Assembly: GCA_963978905.1 (NCBI GenBank)
Contig: OZ022256.1
Coordinates: 14,677,863 to 14,741,862, forward strand
Direction of reading: 5' to 3'
DNA length: 64,000 bases
DNA from: Trichostrongylus colubriformis
Taxonomy: Eukaryota > Nematoda > Chromadorea > Rhabditida > Trichostrongylidae
In this document: one piece after another, positions 1 to 11,600 of the stretch
How the letters are laid out: each line of letters opens with the position of its first letter
Position numbering within the stretch: position 1 is the stretch's first letter
Position numbers and translations under genes: made by a program
The notes under the pieces: generated by a model
What the model was told of the DNA's origin: nothing
What the model saw: the letters and a program-made list of their open reading frames with translations, nothing else
Databases searched by the model: none

Positions 1-522
1 CAATAAAAATAAAGAGGAAACGCCATCACCACTGTATGGCAGAGCCCAACACCTCGAGACTCATCGTGTCATCTCGAGCCAGGGTCGCTGATTGTATAAG
101 AAACGTTGCAGACGGCGTTGAGTCTACGGAATTGCACGTCGCCTATGGCAGAGAGGTATTTACGCCGACGGGGGTGGAAGTCATCATTGGTACTGGCACA
201 TAAACGAATCTCAAAGCGGTCGTACGGCCTTCGAATGACCAATTATAGCATGTAATTTCATTAGTGGTCTGCAAACGCGGAGGCTTTCAACGACACGCTC
301 GTTATTGTTTTGTTGCTGTTCGTCGTTCCAATCCAGATGCAGAAGTAGCAGCTGGGAATAGAACAACGAAAGCCCATTTCATTTCGCTTGTCATCCTCAT
401 TAGTTTGCTTGCGGGGACTTGAATGAGTTGCGGAGCCATATACACTGCAAACATCCACTTTGGCTTGCTACTTTCTACTCACGCCTTTTTCGCTAACTCA
501 AAAATCATCTTCTAGGGTAGAA
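1..522. other. Intergenic, nothing recognised
   Basis: No exon with convincing splice sites, no RNA gene and no terminal repeats were seen. Short open frames here lack coding character. Confidence 0.5.
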
Positions 523-799
523 CGGGTGAGGGTCGATCTGTCGAATCTTCGCTTCGCGGCGTCGCACTCGCGGCGCCGTCGGTACGAGTCGTTTGCAATT
601 CCACTCAAGACACAATGAGCCGGCACCGTAAGGGACCCTCAAAAACTGCAAGTTGAAAGCTTCGGGAATTAGCTTATTCTTGAAGGTTACTTACAGTACC
701 AACCCATTGCGCCTTGAGCGGAATTCTAAACGGCTCGTACTGACGGCGCCGCGAGTGCGACGCCGCTAAGCGAAAATTCGATCAATCGACCCTCACCCG
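523..799. mobile_element. Hairpin MITE, 277 bp
   Basis: The two ends are inverted copies of about 70 nt: the left arm (523-592) reads CGGGTGAGGGTCGATCTGTC and the right arm (731-799) is its imperfect complement ending CGACCCTCACCCG. A related element with the same GGGTCGA...TCGAATTTT arms lies at 47673-47838. There is no coding capacity, so it is a non-autonomous element of unknown superfamily. Confidence 0.7.
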
Positions 800-1799
800 A
801 GGAGAACACTAGAAACATGGGCGAGGTGAAATAGGGACTCTCCTTATTTTGTTTGAAGCCACCCATGGAGTTTGATAGACGATATATCCGCAAACTTTCA
901 CAAAAATGGGAATAAAGCATTCACATGGGTAATAATAACAATGTGATACAGATGTTTTTTAAATGAAACAGAGTGTTGAAAATTGGAAAATCAGTGGGTG
1001 GCTCAGTATTTTCCATACACTTTATGGAATTTGTGGGCCACACTAGGCGAGTGGTCTTTAGATCGTGTCCTGATTCAGATCCCAATCTTGCGATCAAGGG
1101 CTTCATGCAACCGAGTCAATGTGGATGGACGGAAACACTAAATTACAGTCAGCCGGCTTTGGCAAGTTATCAAGCTGACCGGTTACGCTTTGATGACTCT
1201 TGTGCACATGGAAATAGAAGAACACATCTTTTCTGTTCTCAGAAAAAAATGGCTGTCCTCGGTGTTATGTCGTAGTGCTCCCAAGGCACACTACGCGATA
1301 ATCAGATTACTCTTCACTGATCTTCTTGAAAAAGTAAACCCTTGGATGATTACTCGGGCGTATCCCTGTTGCGGCTTCACAGTGCATTCTCACTACGCTC
1401 GTGGTAAATATACCATTAAGAAGTTGAGTCACACACGGCAATATGGGTTATGCATGCAATGAGGAAACCTAGAAGCGGTTCATTAAATGAAAGCTGGTGG
1501 TCTAACAATAAGATGATACAAAAATCCTTGTAGAAGTAGCCCCCAAGAGCTTTGGAGAACTGCGTTTAACAGGCTCCGCCTTTCATAACAGAGTCCGCCT
1601 TCTGGGATCGAGTCCGCTGAACTAGGTGTAAAGTAAAGTAGGTGTAAAGTATCAAGAATAATGGTAAAGTGATATTTATCGTATCGAACTGGATTACATA
1701 GTGCTTGACTTAACGGCTTTGGTGGCGAAAACGCTTACCGGTCTGTATTAAGGACCAACCGAATCACTCCTACCACCGCCTATAAGATGAAGAGGGTAT
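800..1799. other. Intergenic, nothing recognised
   Basis: Short open frames at about 973-1462 on the plus strand have no recognisable domain or supporting splice sites. A small direct repeat (AGGTGTAAAGT units) sits near 1625-1650. Confidence 0.4.
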
Positions 1800-1960
1800 A
1801 GGTAGTGTGATGGATTAGCACATATGCCCAGAAAGCATGGTGCGCGGGTTCGACCCGATCCAAAACGAAAGGTATTGCCCATAGATCAGCATCCTTGTAA
1901 CAGCTTTTACATCGTGGGCTGCGACGAAATTCAGCAGCTACTGAAAATCGAAAGCTGCGC
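1800..1960 (+). mobile_element. tRNA-derived SINE
   Basis: The head resembles a tRNA: an A-box-like GTGATGGATTAGCACA and a B-box-like GGTTCGACCC about 35 nt later. A shared non-tRNA body (GCCCATAGATCAGCATCCTTG) follows. The same head and body recur at 39786-39915 and 46611-46930 (plus) and 46068-46135 (minus). The head does not close into a full cloverleaf with a paired acceptor stem, so it is not called a tRNA gene. Confidence 0.7.
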
Positions 1961-2338
1961 TGCTCGTCTTCTACCGAATACGAGATGGAATGTTTAGACG
2001 CACACAAGGATAAATGCAGCTTTACTAGGTAAGATATAAAACATGTTAATGGCATTTCCAGAGCACGGAAACCATTAGATTGTGAAACTTCCGGAATTGA
2101 TGGCACGAATTAGCCTAGCACGTGGGGCTTCAAAGAAGTGATTGAAGGTGTCATTGAGAGGGCTCAACAAAGCGGCCGAAGACGTCGTAAGCTGGGTTGA
2201 GGAACGGCTCAAAGCAGCGGTGGGCTTGAAGGATTAGGTATTGAGGGAAAAAGAATAATGTCGTTTCGTGCATTGCCACTTCAAAGGGATTATTGAGACT
2301 GCAAGAGTGGTCTCTCACCCAAATAAGTGATCTTTCAC

Positions 2339-2486
2339 CTTTTCAAGGTGCAAATAAAGTGAATTGAAAATTTCAAATTCAGCGGCTGTTGTGCCAGCGA
2401 GAAACAGTCCATAGTCTATCGGACGTATATATGAATGTGAAAGTTCAGCTTTGGATTTGAGAGGACACCGTGTCCCGCAGGTATAC
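2339..2486 (-). CDS. Candidate internal exon, unknown gene
   Basis: A minus-strand open segment of 49 codons lies between an acceptor-like AATAATAG and a donor-like AAG|GTGAAA. The encoded peptide contains ...SKAELSHSYIRPIDYGLFL..., and amino-acid use looks coding. I do not recognise it and found no neighbouring exon that joins it in phase. It could be a chance open frame or a stranded exon fragment. Confidence 0.25.
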
Positions 2487-2649
2487 CTATTATTGCAAAA
2501 TGAACATGCACTATTTTTTAACAATTAATTTATTCGAGAGGAAGAGCCATTCGGTAATGCATACAAAATTCGAATGTAGCCAGATAATTAAACTTCTTAC
2601 TGTAACGTTAAGGGCCTTGATTAAGTAGCATTCGGAACACCGTATAATA

Positions 2650-3260
2650 TTGGGTCTGTGCAGAATAAATGGCCAAAACGGAACACTTTTTTCGAAATGC
2701 CATAACTTCGCTCAGACGCAACTTTATTTGTCGAAATAAAAACCATTCGAATCTACACAACCTTGCCAACGATCTGGTAATGAAAATATGCCATCATGAT
2801 CAAATTTTGGATTGCGAAAATTAATGAAGTGAACGGTGGCATTTTCAACATGCTTCGTTTCGGCGAACCCTTTCTGACGCAGGTTTGCATTGAGAACAGG
2901 GAAAAAGTGGTAATCCGTCAGGAATAGGTCTGGGGAATAGGGGGGTAGAGGATGTTTCTTCAGTTTCTGCCGGGTGACTTGCGAACTGTGAGGTTTTGCG
3001 ATGTTTTGCGCACCCAGTAAAAAATGATGCAGTTAGACAACGAGCCTCTCCCTCACCCCGCTTATTCCCCAGACCTATCCCTGACGGATTACCACTTTTT
3101 CCGGGTTCTCGATGCAAACCTGCGGCAGAAAAATTATGCACAGTGAAAATGCCATTCTTGACTTTAGATTCTCGCAATCCAGAATTAGATTCGAATGGTT
3201 TTTATTTCAACAAGTAAACTGACCAGTTATGTTTTGGCCATTTATTCTGCACAGACCTAA
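2650..3260. mobile_element. Head-to-head mariner relic
   Basis: The block begins TTGGGTCTGTGCAGAATAAA and ends with the complement (TTTATTCTGCACAGACCTAA), flanked by TA on both sides as expected for Tc1/mariner. Both arms encode the same piece of a DD34D transposase C-terminus (YSPDLsLTDYHFF-type motif). It is on the minus strand in the left arm (about 2845-2960) and the plus strand in the right arm (about 3050-3150). The element is therefore an inverted pair of transposase 3' ends with the N-terminal and central parts gone. It cannot encode a transposase. Confidence 0.8.
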
Positions 3261-3426
3261 TAGAAGCGGAACATCAGAGTTCAGCTCTTTCTCATTTTCC
3301 GCCTTATCTTTGCAGAGTGTTGGTATGCATGGCCACCTTGGAGAGAAAATCGGCCGCATTTTGAAAAACGGTGAAAGCGAGTTGTTATTAGGTTGCTGAA
3401 TTAGAAGCAGAAGCTTTGGCCTTTGA

Positions 3427-3497
3427 GAAGAATCGAACCAGCACTCCATGCCTTCTGGGCATATGTGCTACTAGCTAATCCATCACACTACCTACCA
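3427..3497 (-). mobile_element. tRNA-derived SINE head
   Basis: Read on the minus strand, it gives GTAGTGTGATGGATTAGC followed by a B-box-like TGGTTCGATTC, matching the SINE at 1800-1960. Only the tRNA-like head is clear. Confidence 0.55.
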
Positions 3498-3520
3498 GGG
3501 TCCCCTTCACCTTGATCAGT

Positions 3521-3590
3521 TCTATCAATCAGCAGCTATCAGAAATTCAAACAACTCGGTCTATCAATCAGCAGCTATCAGAAATTTAAA
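3521..3590 (+). repeat. Two-unit direct repeat
   Basis: Two copies of a 30-nt unit starting TCTATCAATCAGCAGCTATC occur at 3521 and 3560, separated by 9 nt. Confidence 0.8.
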
Positions 3591-4368
3591 AAAAGGTGAA
3601 AGCAAGTTCTGGCTAGTAGTTGGAGATGCTCGTCACAAATAGCAGTCGTGACAGTAGTACGGGCTAGTACTCTGATTGTAGCATTCCTGAGGAAATCTGG
3701 AGCAAACAGATTTGACCTGAAGTCCAGCTGTGATAAAATGTAGGGATGATTTCCCGTTACATACTCCTCCAGTAGTGCACTTTCTCATGGTTAACAGAAA
3801 CAGAAAGTGTCCAACTCCCATCCCAATTATGAAGTCCTGTGAATTTTTTGTCAATGAAGGACAGCATAACGAACTTTCCTAGCGACTCACGCTGCTGTCT
3901 TGTCTGACTCACTGAGCTGTTAGGGCACCCAAACTGCTGACAGTTTCTGGGAGCCATGAGAGTTTGGTAGCCTGTGGAATGGGTGGAGTATGTATTACTG
4001 TTTATTTCCAGAACGGTATCTTCGAATCCGCTTCCGAAGCCCCAAGGATATCAACCTGTCCAGTCGGTGTGCAACTTTTATACTTGTGGATGGACGGACA
4101 ACAAGATTTCCATCATCTGATCCAGAACCGTTGGGACAGTGTAGAACGATAGATGGCATCAATAGTGAGTGAGCTTAAATATGTATAATAATAGAGGCTG
4201 ATTCCCCAGTTAGGCATCTTGCAGACACTTGTTATAAGTTATGGGTCCAAATAAGCACTTACGAAACAATGTAGCAAGGGCACTTGAAAAGTGATAAAGT
4301 TTGAGAGCAATGGAACCACAAGCAGGACTTATGCACCAACCTAACAGTTCCATTCAGAATCGTAGTGG
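3591..4368. other. Intergenic, no supported gene
   Basis: Open frames on the minus strand near 3757-3957 and the plus strand near 3990-4172 have no recognised domain and no phase-compatible neighbours. Confidence 0.4.
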
Positions 4369-4565
4369 TAGATGAATGCGATTTAACGTATACAGTGACC
4401 TAAGGCTGCTTCTTATCCTCCCAAACAAGTCTGGTGCCAATTCACCTACCCCGGAAAGATGGCAAGCTTAGTTTGTGTGGGTGAGCACTGATGCAGAATT
4501 TGATCCTCGCGCCGTGAGAGTGGGAGTGTGCGTATCCGGTTACTATAACACCTTCGTCCTTGTCC
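4369..4565 (+). repeat. Dispersed repeat, copy 1
   Basis: This is a member of a roughly 200-bp family recognisable by GATGAATGCGATTT at the start, a core TTATCCTCCCAAACAAGTCTG, and the tail TGATCCTCGCGCCGTGAGAGT. Other copies are at 12172-12385 and 24823-25030. The tail resembles a B-box (GGATTCGATTCCCGC in copy 2), so it may be another tRNA-derived SINE family. Confidence 0.7.
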
Positions 4566-5612
4566 GTTTTCTCAAAAGAGAAATAAACACTGCGCTTCTT
4601 CTATACACCTCGAATACACTTTCCAACTGTATTCTGGATCTCAGTCTTCGAAATCGTGACCTTCTTTCAACGACAAGCCTTTGCTAAAAATTCATTTTTA
4701 TTGTTTGATTTTAGTTATCTGCAGATTTTGCCGCAGTCAGCGATATGAAACTTCTTTCAAAATATTGAACAGAGCGAAACACTAATTCGTCTCGGAAGGT
4801 TTAACTTGACATGAGTGCATCAGAGTCGCTGAAGAAGCCAAAGACAACTTCTTCCCATCAGGGAGAACTGTAAACAGCTGCGACTATGCATTCAGGCTCT
4901 TTCATCGAATGCCTCAAATAGGCTAAACGATCCTACTGCGGAGTTGGGCAGGTTCATCGCTTTGGATAGAGCGACGAATGGCAGCGTTCAGAGTGCAGTC
5001 ATAGGTGACCATAGGTCATTGACTGGTAGGAACAATACTGCTAGCATTTGTAGTTCATTTTCTATATAACGTAATTAAAGAAACCGGGTGGGGTCGCAAA
5101 AAAGAGGAAGACGAGATTGAGTAATCGTTTCAAAGCGAACATTCGAGGGTAAAAGCGATGATCGGTAGCGATACCCGTATTCAGATGCGCGACGTTGTGG
5201 TCTGTATTCGCATTTCCCGCGCATCTCTTCGAACTACAACGTCACCTTTCCGAGTTGTTTGCCATAGAAAATGCTGCTTTATTGTTTCGTAGGCTGTATT
5301 TCATTCGTTTATGATGATGTGAAATGGGTGAAACAACAAACAGCAGCAATCAAATGAAACAGTGAATGGGAAAATGAGCGAAAATCGTAAAAAAGGTGTT
5401 CATGGTAAAAAGAATCATTGAATCCATTCTCCACGCCAAGGAGGTGTCGTGTATGCAATGTCTGCAACCTAACGAATTGCAAGTGTTACGGTATGTCCTG
5501 CTGTAGGCCAAAATCGCAACCTCTCGGTGTCTTCGAACCGATCCGACCATTACAGGAAGAATCATACAGGCGAAAATCAATGAGCAATGAATTTGACATT
5601 TTGTTCCCTTTT
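4566..5612. other. 3' flank of the MKS1-like gene
   Basis: No further gene is seen. The part from about 5285 onward, together with the last exon of the MKS1-like gene, has a degenerate second copy at 25650-25995. Confidence 0.5.
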
Positions 5613-8600
5613 TCAATGGGCAGCTCGTAGTTGAAGCAATTGTCGCTTAGCTTCTTCGAACTCCATCAAAACCTTCATTATACGCCAGTAAAGGTCGGAC
5701 CTCATCCTAAAAAAGGAAAACTTACAAACGACCCCCAGTTTACTATCCCAAATAGGGGAATCATAATTAATGCATGCATGCAATACAATAAGTGGTTATC
5801 GATTACTCACCCCATACGATCGAACATTGCACCGTATTTCATGTGGTTCAACGTCTCTCTAGTGATGTAATCTCTCCTCTGCAGTACATTAGTAATAGAA
5901 ACATGAAGGGTGCCTGATGACTGAGTAGTCATTCCTGCTCTAGATATTACACCTTCCTGAAAACTGAAGTTTGAGTTTTAAGAAGATTTTCGGTCTCTAG
6001 GATATGTAAGTTGATAGCAAAATTCTCGACTATCCCAACAGGTACCTTTTTAAACCAAAAGTGAAGTGGGCCGAGACAAAAGCATTTCAAAAGGAAGACA
6101 ATTGAATTTAGCTCAAACTCAGATGCGGTTCACTGCTAAAGCACGCATTTTCGCGCATTTAAAACAAATCAGTGGAGGTGGGCTATAGGCCAGGGAAAGT
6201 TCATATTGTGTCTCGTCCGAGGACGAGAAAGAGCTCCAGGGAGTATTATTCACTTTCAACTCTCCCTACTCCGCAATATCCACAAAGCTCCAAAAGGTAA
6301 TCAGGTATTCGTTGGGTCACAATGGGGACTGAAGCGATATCATAAATACATTTGTACTACGCAGTATGCCGTAATCAAATTGCTGTGGGTGAATATTTGA
6401 AATTCAGTAGGAATCAAAAAGGAGTCTGTAAGCCTACAAGATCTATGCAACGTATAATCCAGGAGTCTGGTGTGTTCGTTTTATTTTTTTTTTTTTTTGC
6501 TTGTCCCGTTAAAAAGAAGATGATAAACCACTGACTCAAGGAAATTTGATGTATGGTTAGGTGTGTTGTGTGCAATAATACAACAATACACCTAGAGTTT
6601 ATCAAAAAGCACCTCATAATGGTTACGGTATACCACTCCGCTTTCGCCAATATAATGACCTACAGAAGCGTTTTATAAACACATCAGGAGACTGTACAAC
6701 ATATTCTCGTTTCAAGAATGAAGTACCTCTTTCATATTGAAAAAATTTATATCGATTGCTTGACCAATGAAGAATTCACGTAGTTCGCTGATTGGATCAT
6801 CGGCTTTTATTGGTCTCCAGCATTCAACGCGATAATCTGTACTGAAAAAAACGCGAAGAGGTGACTTTATCATGGACGCTTTTTAACCAATGACGCCTAC
6901 CGTCCTGGGTGCAGAAGAGCAGTGAGACTACCGTATCCAGCCAAATATTGTCGACCCCAAAAATCCTCCGATCGAACACGGAATCGCATATGAAACGAAG
7001 AGATATCGGCTGCGGTGAAGTCGAATTCGATGGCAAATGCGAAGTGAAAGCGGCCATCCTGTGAGTGAAAATCTCAGAGCAAGGTTGATAAAGGCTGAGC
7101 TCAGATTCAAACTTCTAATGAGCGTGCCAAAATGTGCCGAAGAGTAGGAAAAAGAGTAAAAAAAAACCCTCGTGATTGTACTATAATGCCGTCTCAGCTC
7201 ACAAGCTGAGACGACATTATATGTAGTTTGTGGGTGCAAGACCGAACTAGCAAATATTGGGTTGTAAGGAAAGTTTTGGCCGTTTTTTTGCGTTCACAAG
7301 ATAAATTCAAATCTCAGAGCGCGTCAGAATCAGCTTACATATTGTGCTCTTTGAATAGACAAGAAGGCTCTTTCTGAATATATGTTTTATCTGGAATGCC
7401 ATAAGAATTTCGAATTATTAGGGAAGTCTTAAAGTACTGCGATAATGGCACTTTTTGGTTGACTTCACTTTATGAGTCCCAGCGAAGGTGACCACAAATA
7501 TAAGTGCCCCAAGAGGAGGGGGTGAAGCGTTGGATGGAACACTCTGACCTTGGTTTCAGAAGTGCAGAAATGATAACGGGTTGCTCGAATTCTCAATTGA
7601 TCAAATCGCTTTAACTAAAACGGCAAAAAGCTGTGAGCATCCATACTTGCAGGGGATGTCCAAAAGTGTTGGCCCTCAAGGCACAAACTTGGTTAACCAC
7701 CTCAAGTAGCCCTGATTTTGAAAAACCTAATGGGCGCCGCGGAACCTCTCAGAGCAGCTATGCGTAAGCGAATTTTTCGTGAATCATGGAGTAATTGGAC
7801 CAGTTGCAATCAGAAGCCCTTACTCGTGCATCATATTCACCAGATCTAGCGCTAACTAAGCCTAGTTTCCCAAACATCTGGACAGCTCCTTCAGTAGCAG
7901 TATTTTCAGAAAAAGCGACGATTTGGAGTCGACTTTTTTTTTTATTTCGCATCAGCCCTTCATCAATTTGAGATATCTGGGTATGCACAATGTAATAAGA
8001 GTTTCGCGAATCGTATGGTGCTTATTCTGTCAGAAAAGATACAGTCCGAGCCGAGTTATGATCTCTCAAAGTCGAAATTGCAAAAACCGGTAAAAACTTC
8101 CATTACAACTTAATATCAGATTTAGAAGTCAAAAATAAATGAACGTAGGGCTTCAGAAGGAAAATATGGGGCTCACCTCGTCCATTACACAAGCTGATGT
8201 TTGCCCTTCAGTATTGTTCGAAGTACATGTTACTCCTACGGGGAAATATGTCATATATTCAATCCACACATTTTCGTAATCAAATTCTTCGGCGAATTCT
8301 AAAAACAGGCTAAAAAGGAATCTTTCATGATATTTCCATTATTCTAACTTCTCTTGAAAATCACTCTATAGATGCAGTACATTAACAGAAATACCAAAAA
8401 AAACTGAGAAATTTACTTCGCTCTGCAGCAGAAATCGAAAATTTGGAAGAAGAAGAACTTGGTGGAGTTCCGTTGAACACATTCGAGCAGCCGTCGGCAA
8501 TCAGAGCGCACTTCAAATTTCTGCGCCCAATATCGACTTTCTCCTCAGTCTGCGTCTCTGACCACGTGACTGTCGCCTCTATGCTTCAAAGCTCTCGTAG

Positions 8601-11600
8601 CCGCTTCCCTCGGATGCTTCGACCCGTTGGACGTCAACTTGAGACCTTCTTTCAGCTGGATTTTTATTTTTTACAACCTTGCAAGTGGTCTTAGTAAGCA
8701 AGTTCAACATAAATATATGGGTGACAGAAGAATGTGAATTTTCGCTCACGCTCCTTTCAAGGTACTAGATCAAGAAGCGCTGATCAGCTTGTTGAGGAAA
8801 TATTGTTCAAAACGTGGTTCTCGTATTCTTCAATGCAAATGAGTTGTGCCTGATTTCTGTAGCTCATGAGCAAACTTCTGACGAAAAATTCAAATACGGT
8901 CACTAACAATCTATTGACCACCTTTTTGTAGCAGCTTTGGTACAACTGGGTGGGGATAAAACATTGAGATAGAGTTCCTACTTCTCCCATTTTCATATTT
9001 TGTGCCACAAGTACTGTGATAATTTCGTTATATTGAACTTTAGTGAAACACTGAGCATATAATACCGTTATCCGAGGAGCAGATGGTTACGGTAATGGCA
9101 AGGCATGATGCCTCCGAATGGTCTGGTCACATTTAAGATAAGTATTGTTGCAGAGCAAAGACCCACCGATACACATCATCGAGACAAACTTTGTTGAGCC
9201 TTCATCAGGTAGTTCAAACTGCTGTGTTTCTGGTATTGGAGGTACCTTAAAGGCTAAATGGTAAGGATTCAGTAGGTCGATTCGGTTCGATGAAACTGCA
9301 AAAAGAAATAATAAACGTTAACCATACTGAAACTCACCAGTGTCATTCGATTGAACTGATCTACCATTGGCGTGAAGTAATCGTCCCAAACCTGTACTGT
9401 AGCAGTGTATTCTCCCATTTTGCTCTGGATACGGTATCCATCTAATGTCAGTCGCGGTTCAAATATCATACAACGCTCGTTCAGGAGAGTAATTCGACAA
9501 ACGACATATTCGTCTCGTTGATCGTAGATGCTGAAATATTTCTGTACCAATTAACATATCCGAGGAGTAACCACGTCTATGGACTGGCTCTGCTTAGACG
9601 CTGTACTCGCCTCGGATAAATATATTAGGTGGTTTCAAAAGTTCTTGCGGTTTTCAACCTCTAATTTCAAAATTCCAAAAGTGCATATCTCGACTCAAGC
9701 AAAATCCTATCAATCGAGATAAGAACATAAGAATTAGCAAACTCAACCAGGTTTGCTTTTTCTACACTTTTCTATGTGGTCGGAAATTCTGTAGATCTAG
9801 AGGCGATGAATTCGTTGAAGTTCGTTTCAGCATGGCGTTGGTTTCGATGCGATTCTCTCGAATAAAATTGTCCAGACGCCTGATGTTATGGTGATCTGTA
9901 GAACCAGGTCCGATGAGCATGCGGCACAGTTCCGTTGCCCATCTCATTCAACTTCTTCAGGGTTTTTGTGCAACGTGGGATTATGCACTGTCGTGAAGGA
10001 AAACAGTTCCTTCCTGTCAGCCAATACTGAATTTATGATCTCACAATCAGAGATGCATCTCACTGTGTTCCCCCCAGTACTCTGCAGCCGCTTCATTTTC
10101 GTCGGAATCTGTGAAGCTATGGTGAATTGAACCAGCTCTAGACCACCATGCCGTCGCTATGCCGAAGAGGCTGATCGCTACCAGGTTGACCTTTGTCCAG
10201 CCATTGAGCTGATCGTTGTTGATTGTCGTGTAGAGGAAGAGTGGACGAGATATGGTGTGGGGCTGCGAGTTGTTCATTCTGTTCTGGCGAATTCAGAAAA
10301 GTAAAATTCATTTTATAGCCTAAATCTTATCGCATTTGGATAGAGCGAGAAACGGGTTTCAATGTTATAGTGGCATCCTAGAGGAGGACCAAAAAACAAT
10401 CAGAAATTGAAAAACTAAACACTTAGAGCCTTCCGAACTACATAAAATTATTGTAGTCACCTACAACACAATTACTATAAATACGCATATGCATGCGCTA
10501 ATACTTAATATGAGGGGAAAGGGCTGTGATACGCGTTAGCATGTGGTCATAGGGATCGGTTGATGCTCTATACTGCGTTCCCATTCATGCAACAATTACT
10601 CAAGAAAGAAATATTCGAGTGCGTCTCAGAGGGGGAGCGCAGTCAACTTTACAAAGCCTCATATATTCAGCGTCTTGCAAAATTCGAAATCGTACGTGAA
10701 AGCTCACCTTGCTAGACTTCCGAGGTATGCCATGATATACATTACCTTCCTTTCACATCGAATGACGCGATGATTTCGTCTGACTGGCAAATCAATGACA
10801 GCACTTTGAGCCATCCACTTACTAAATTGCGGTAGATGTACATATGTATGCATTCGATGACATATTCAATAAATGTTCCAGTTAATATCCAATCAGTGAA
10901 TTAGTTGTATGTAGTGCTATTGAAGCCCCATTTCATTGGCTTTTTCCACCTTTTTTTCAGCTTTCTAAACTTACACATCGCGTCAAACTGTAACCGGCGT
11001 TCACTCTTTGCGGTGCCGGCGGCAGGGCGTGGCTGCGTTTTCCTGCGTCTCCGTCTGTGCCACCCTGTCTCGTTGCCTGCGTCGCCTCTGCACCTCTTCC
11101 ATGCCACTCTGCCTCACTGCTTGTGAGCGCAGCCACGCCTTGTCGGCTGAAATTATGGACGCGGGACAAGCACTAGCTTGCTCACTATGAAATGTAGAGG
11201 TTCCTATTTACTCATGTAAAAAGAAAAACCAACGCAAAGCCATGGAAACACCAAAAACGAGCCCTGGAGAACATATCCCTCTAACGAGTACAGTAGCCCA
11301 GAAATTGGCTTTTGCTTGATGGTACCGCGCAAAATCCAACCCTATCCCTTGTTCTGCCCTGCTATTGGTGTCTTGTGATGTGCCTTTGAACGAAATTTAT
11401 CCGTTCAAAATATTGCTTCAGGAGGAAGATCATGTGAAGATTGCATTACGTGTAGAGAGAAGTAAGCATTGTAGGAGTGGCGAGCTGGCCGGATTACAGC
11501 TCTCCGAATTCGATTGAGCCAGCGAAAAGGTATTGATTCAGAAACGCTATTACTTGATGTATCCCCGTCCACGAAATATAAGGTCTCCTGTCACCACTAT

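Noticed and set aside
6592..6659. Possible extra exon of the MKS1-like gene with good splice-like borders
   Set aside because: Joining exon 6727-6841 directly to 5811-5956 keeps phase and gives the expected B9-type C-terminal sequence, and including this segment would force a stop in the next exon.
10985..11165. GC-rich block as a separate gene
   Set aside because: Frames on both strands are low-complexity (Arg/Cys-rich) and it lies inside an intron of the MKS1-like gene.
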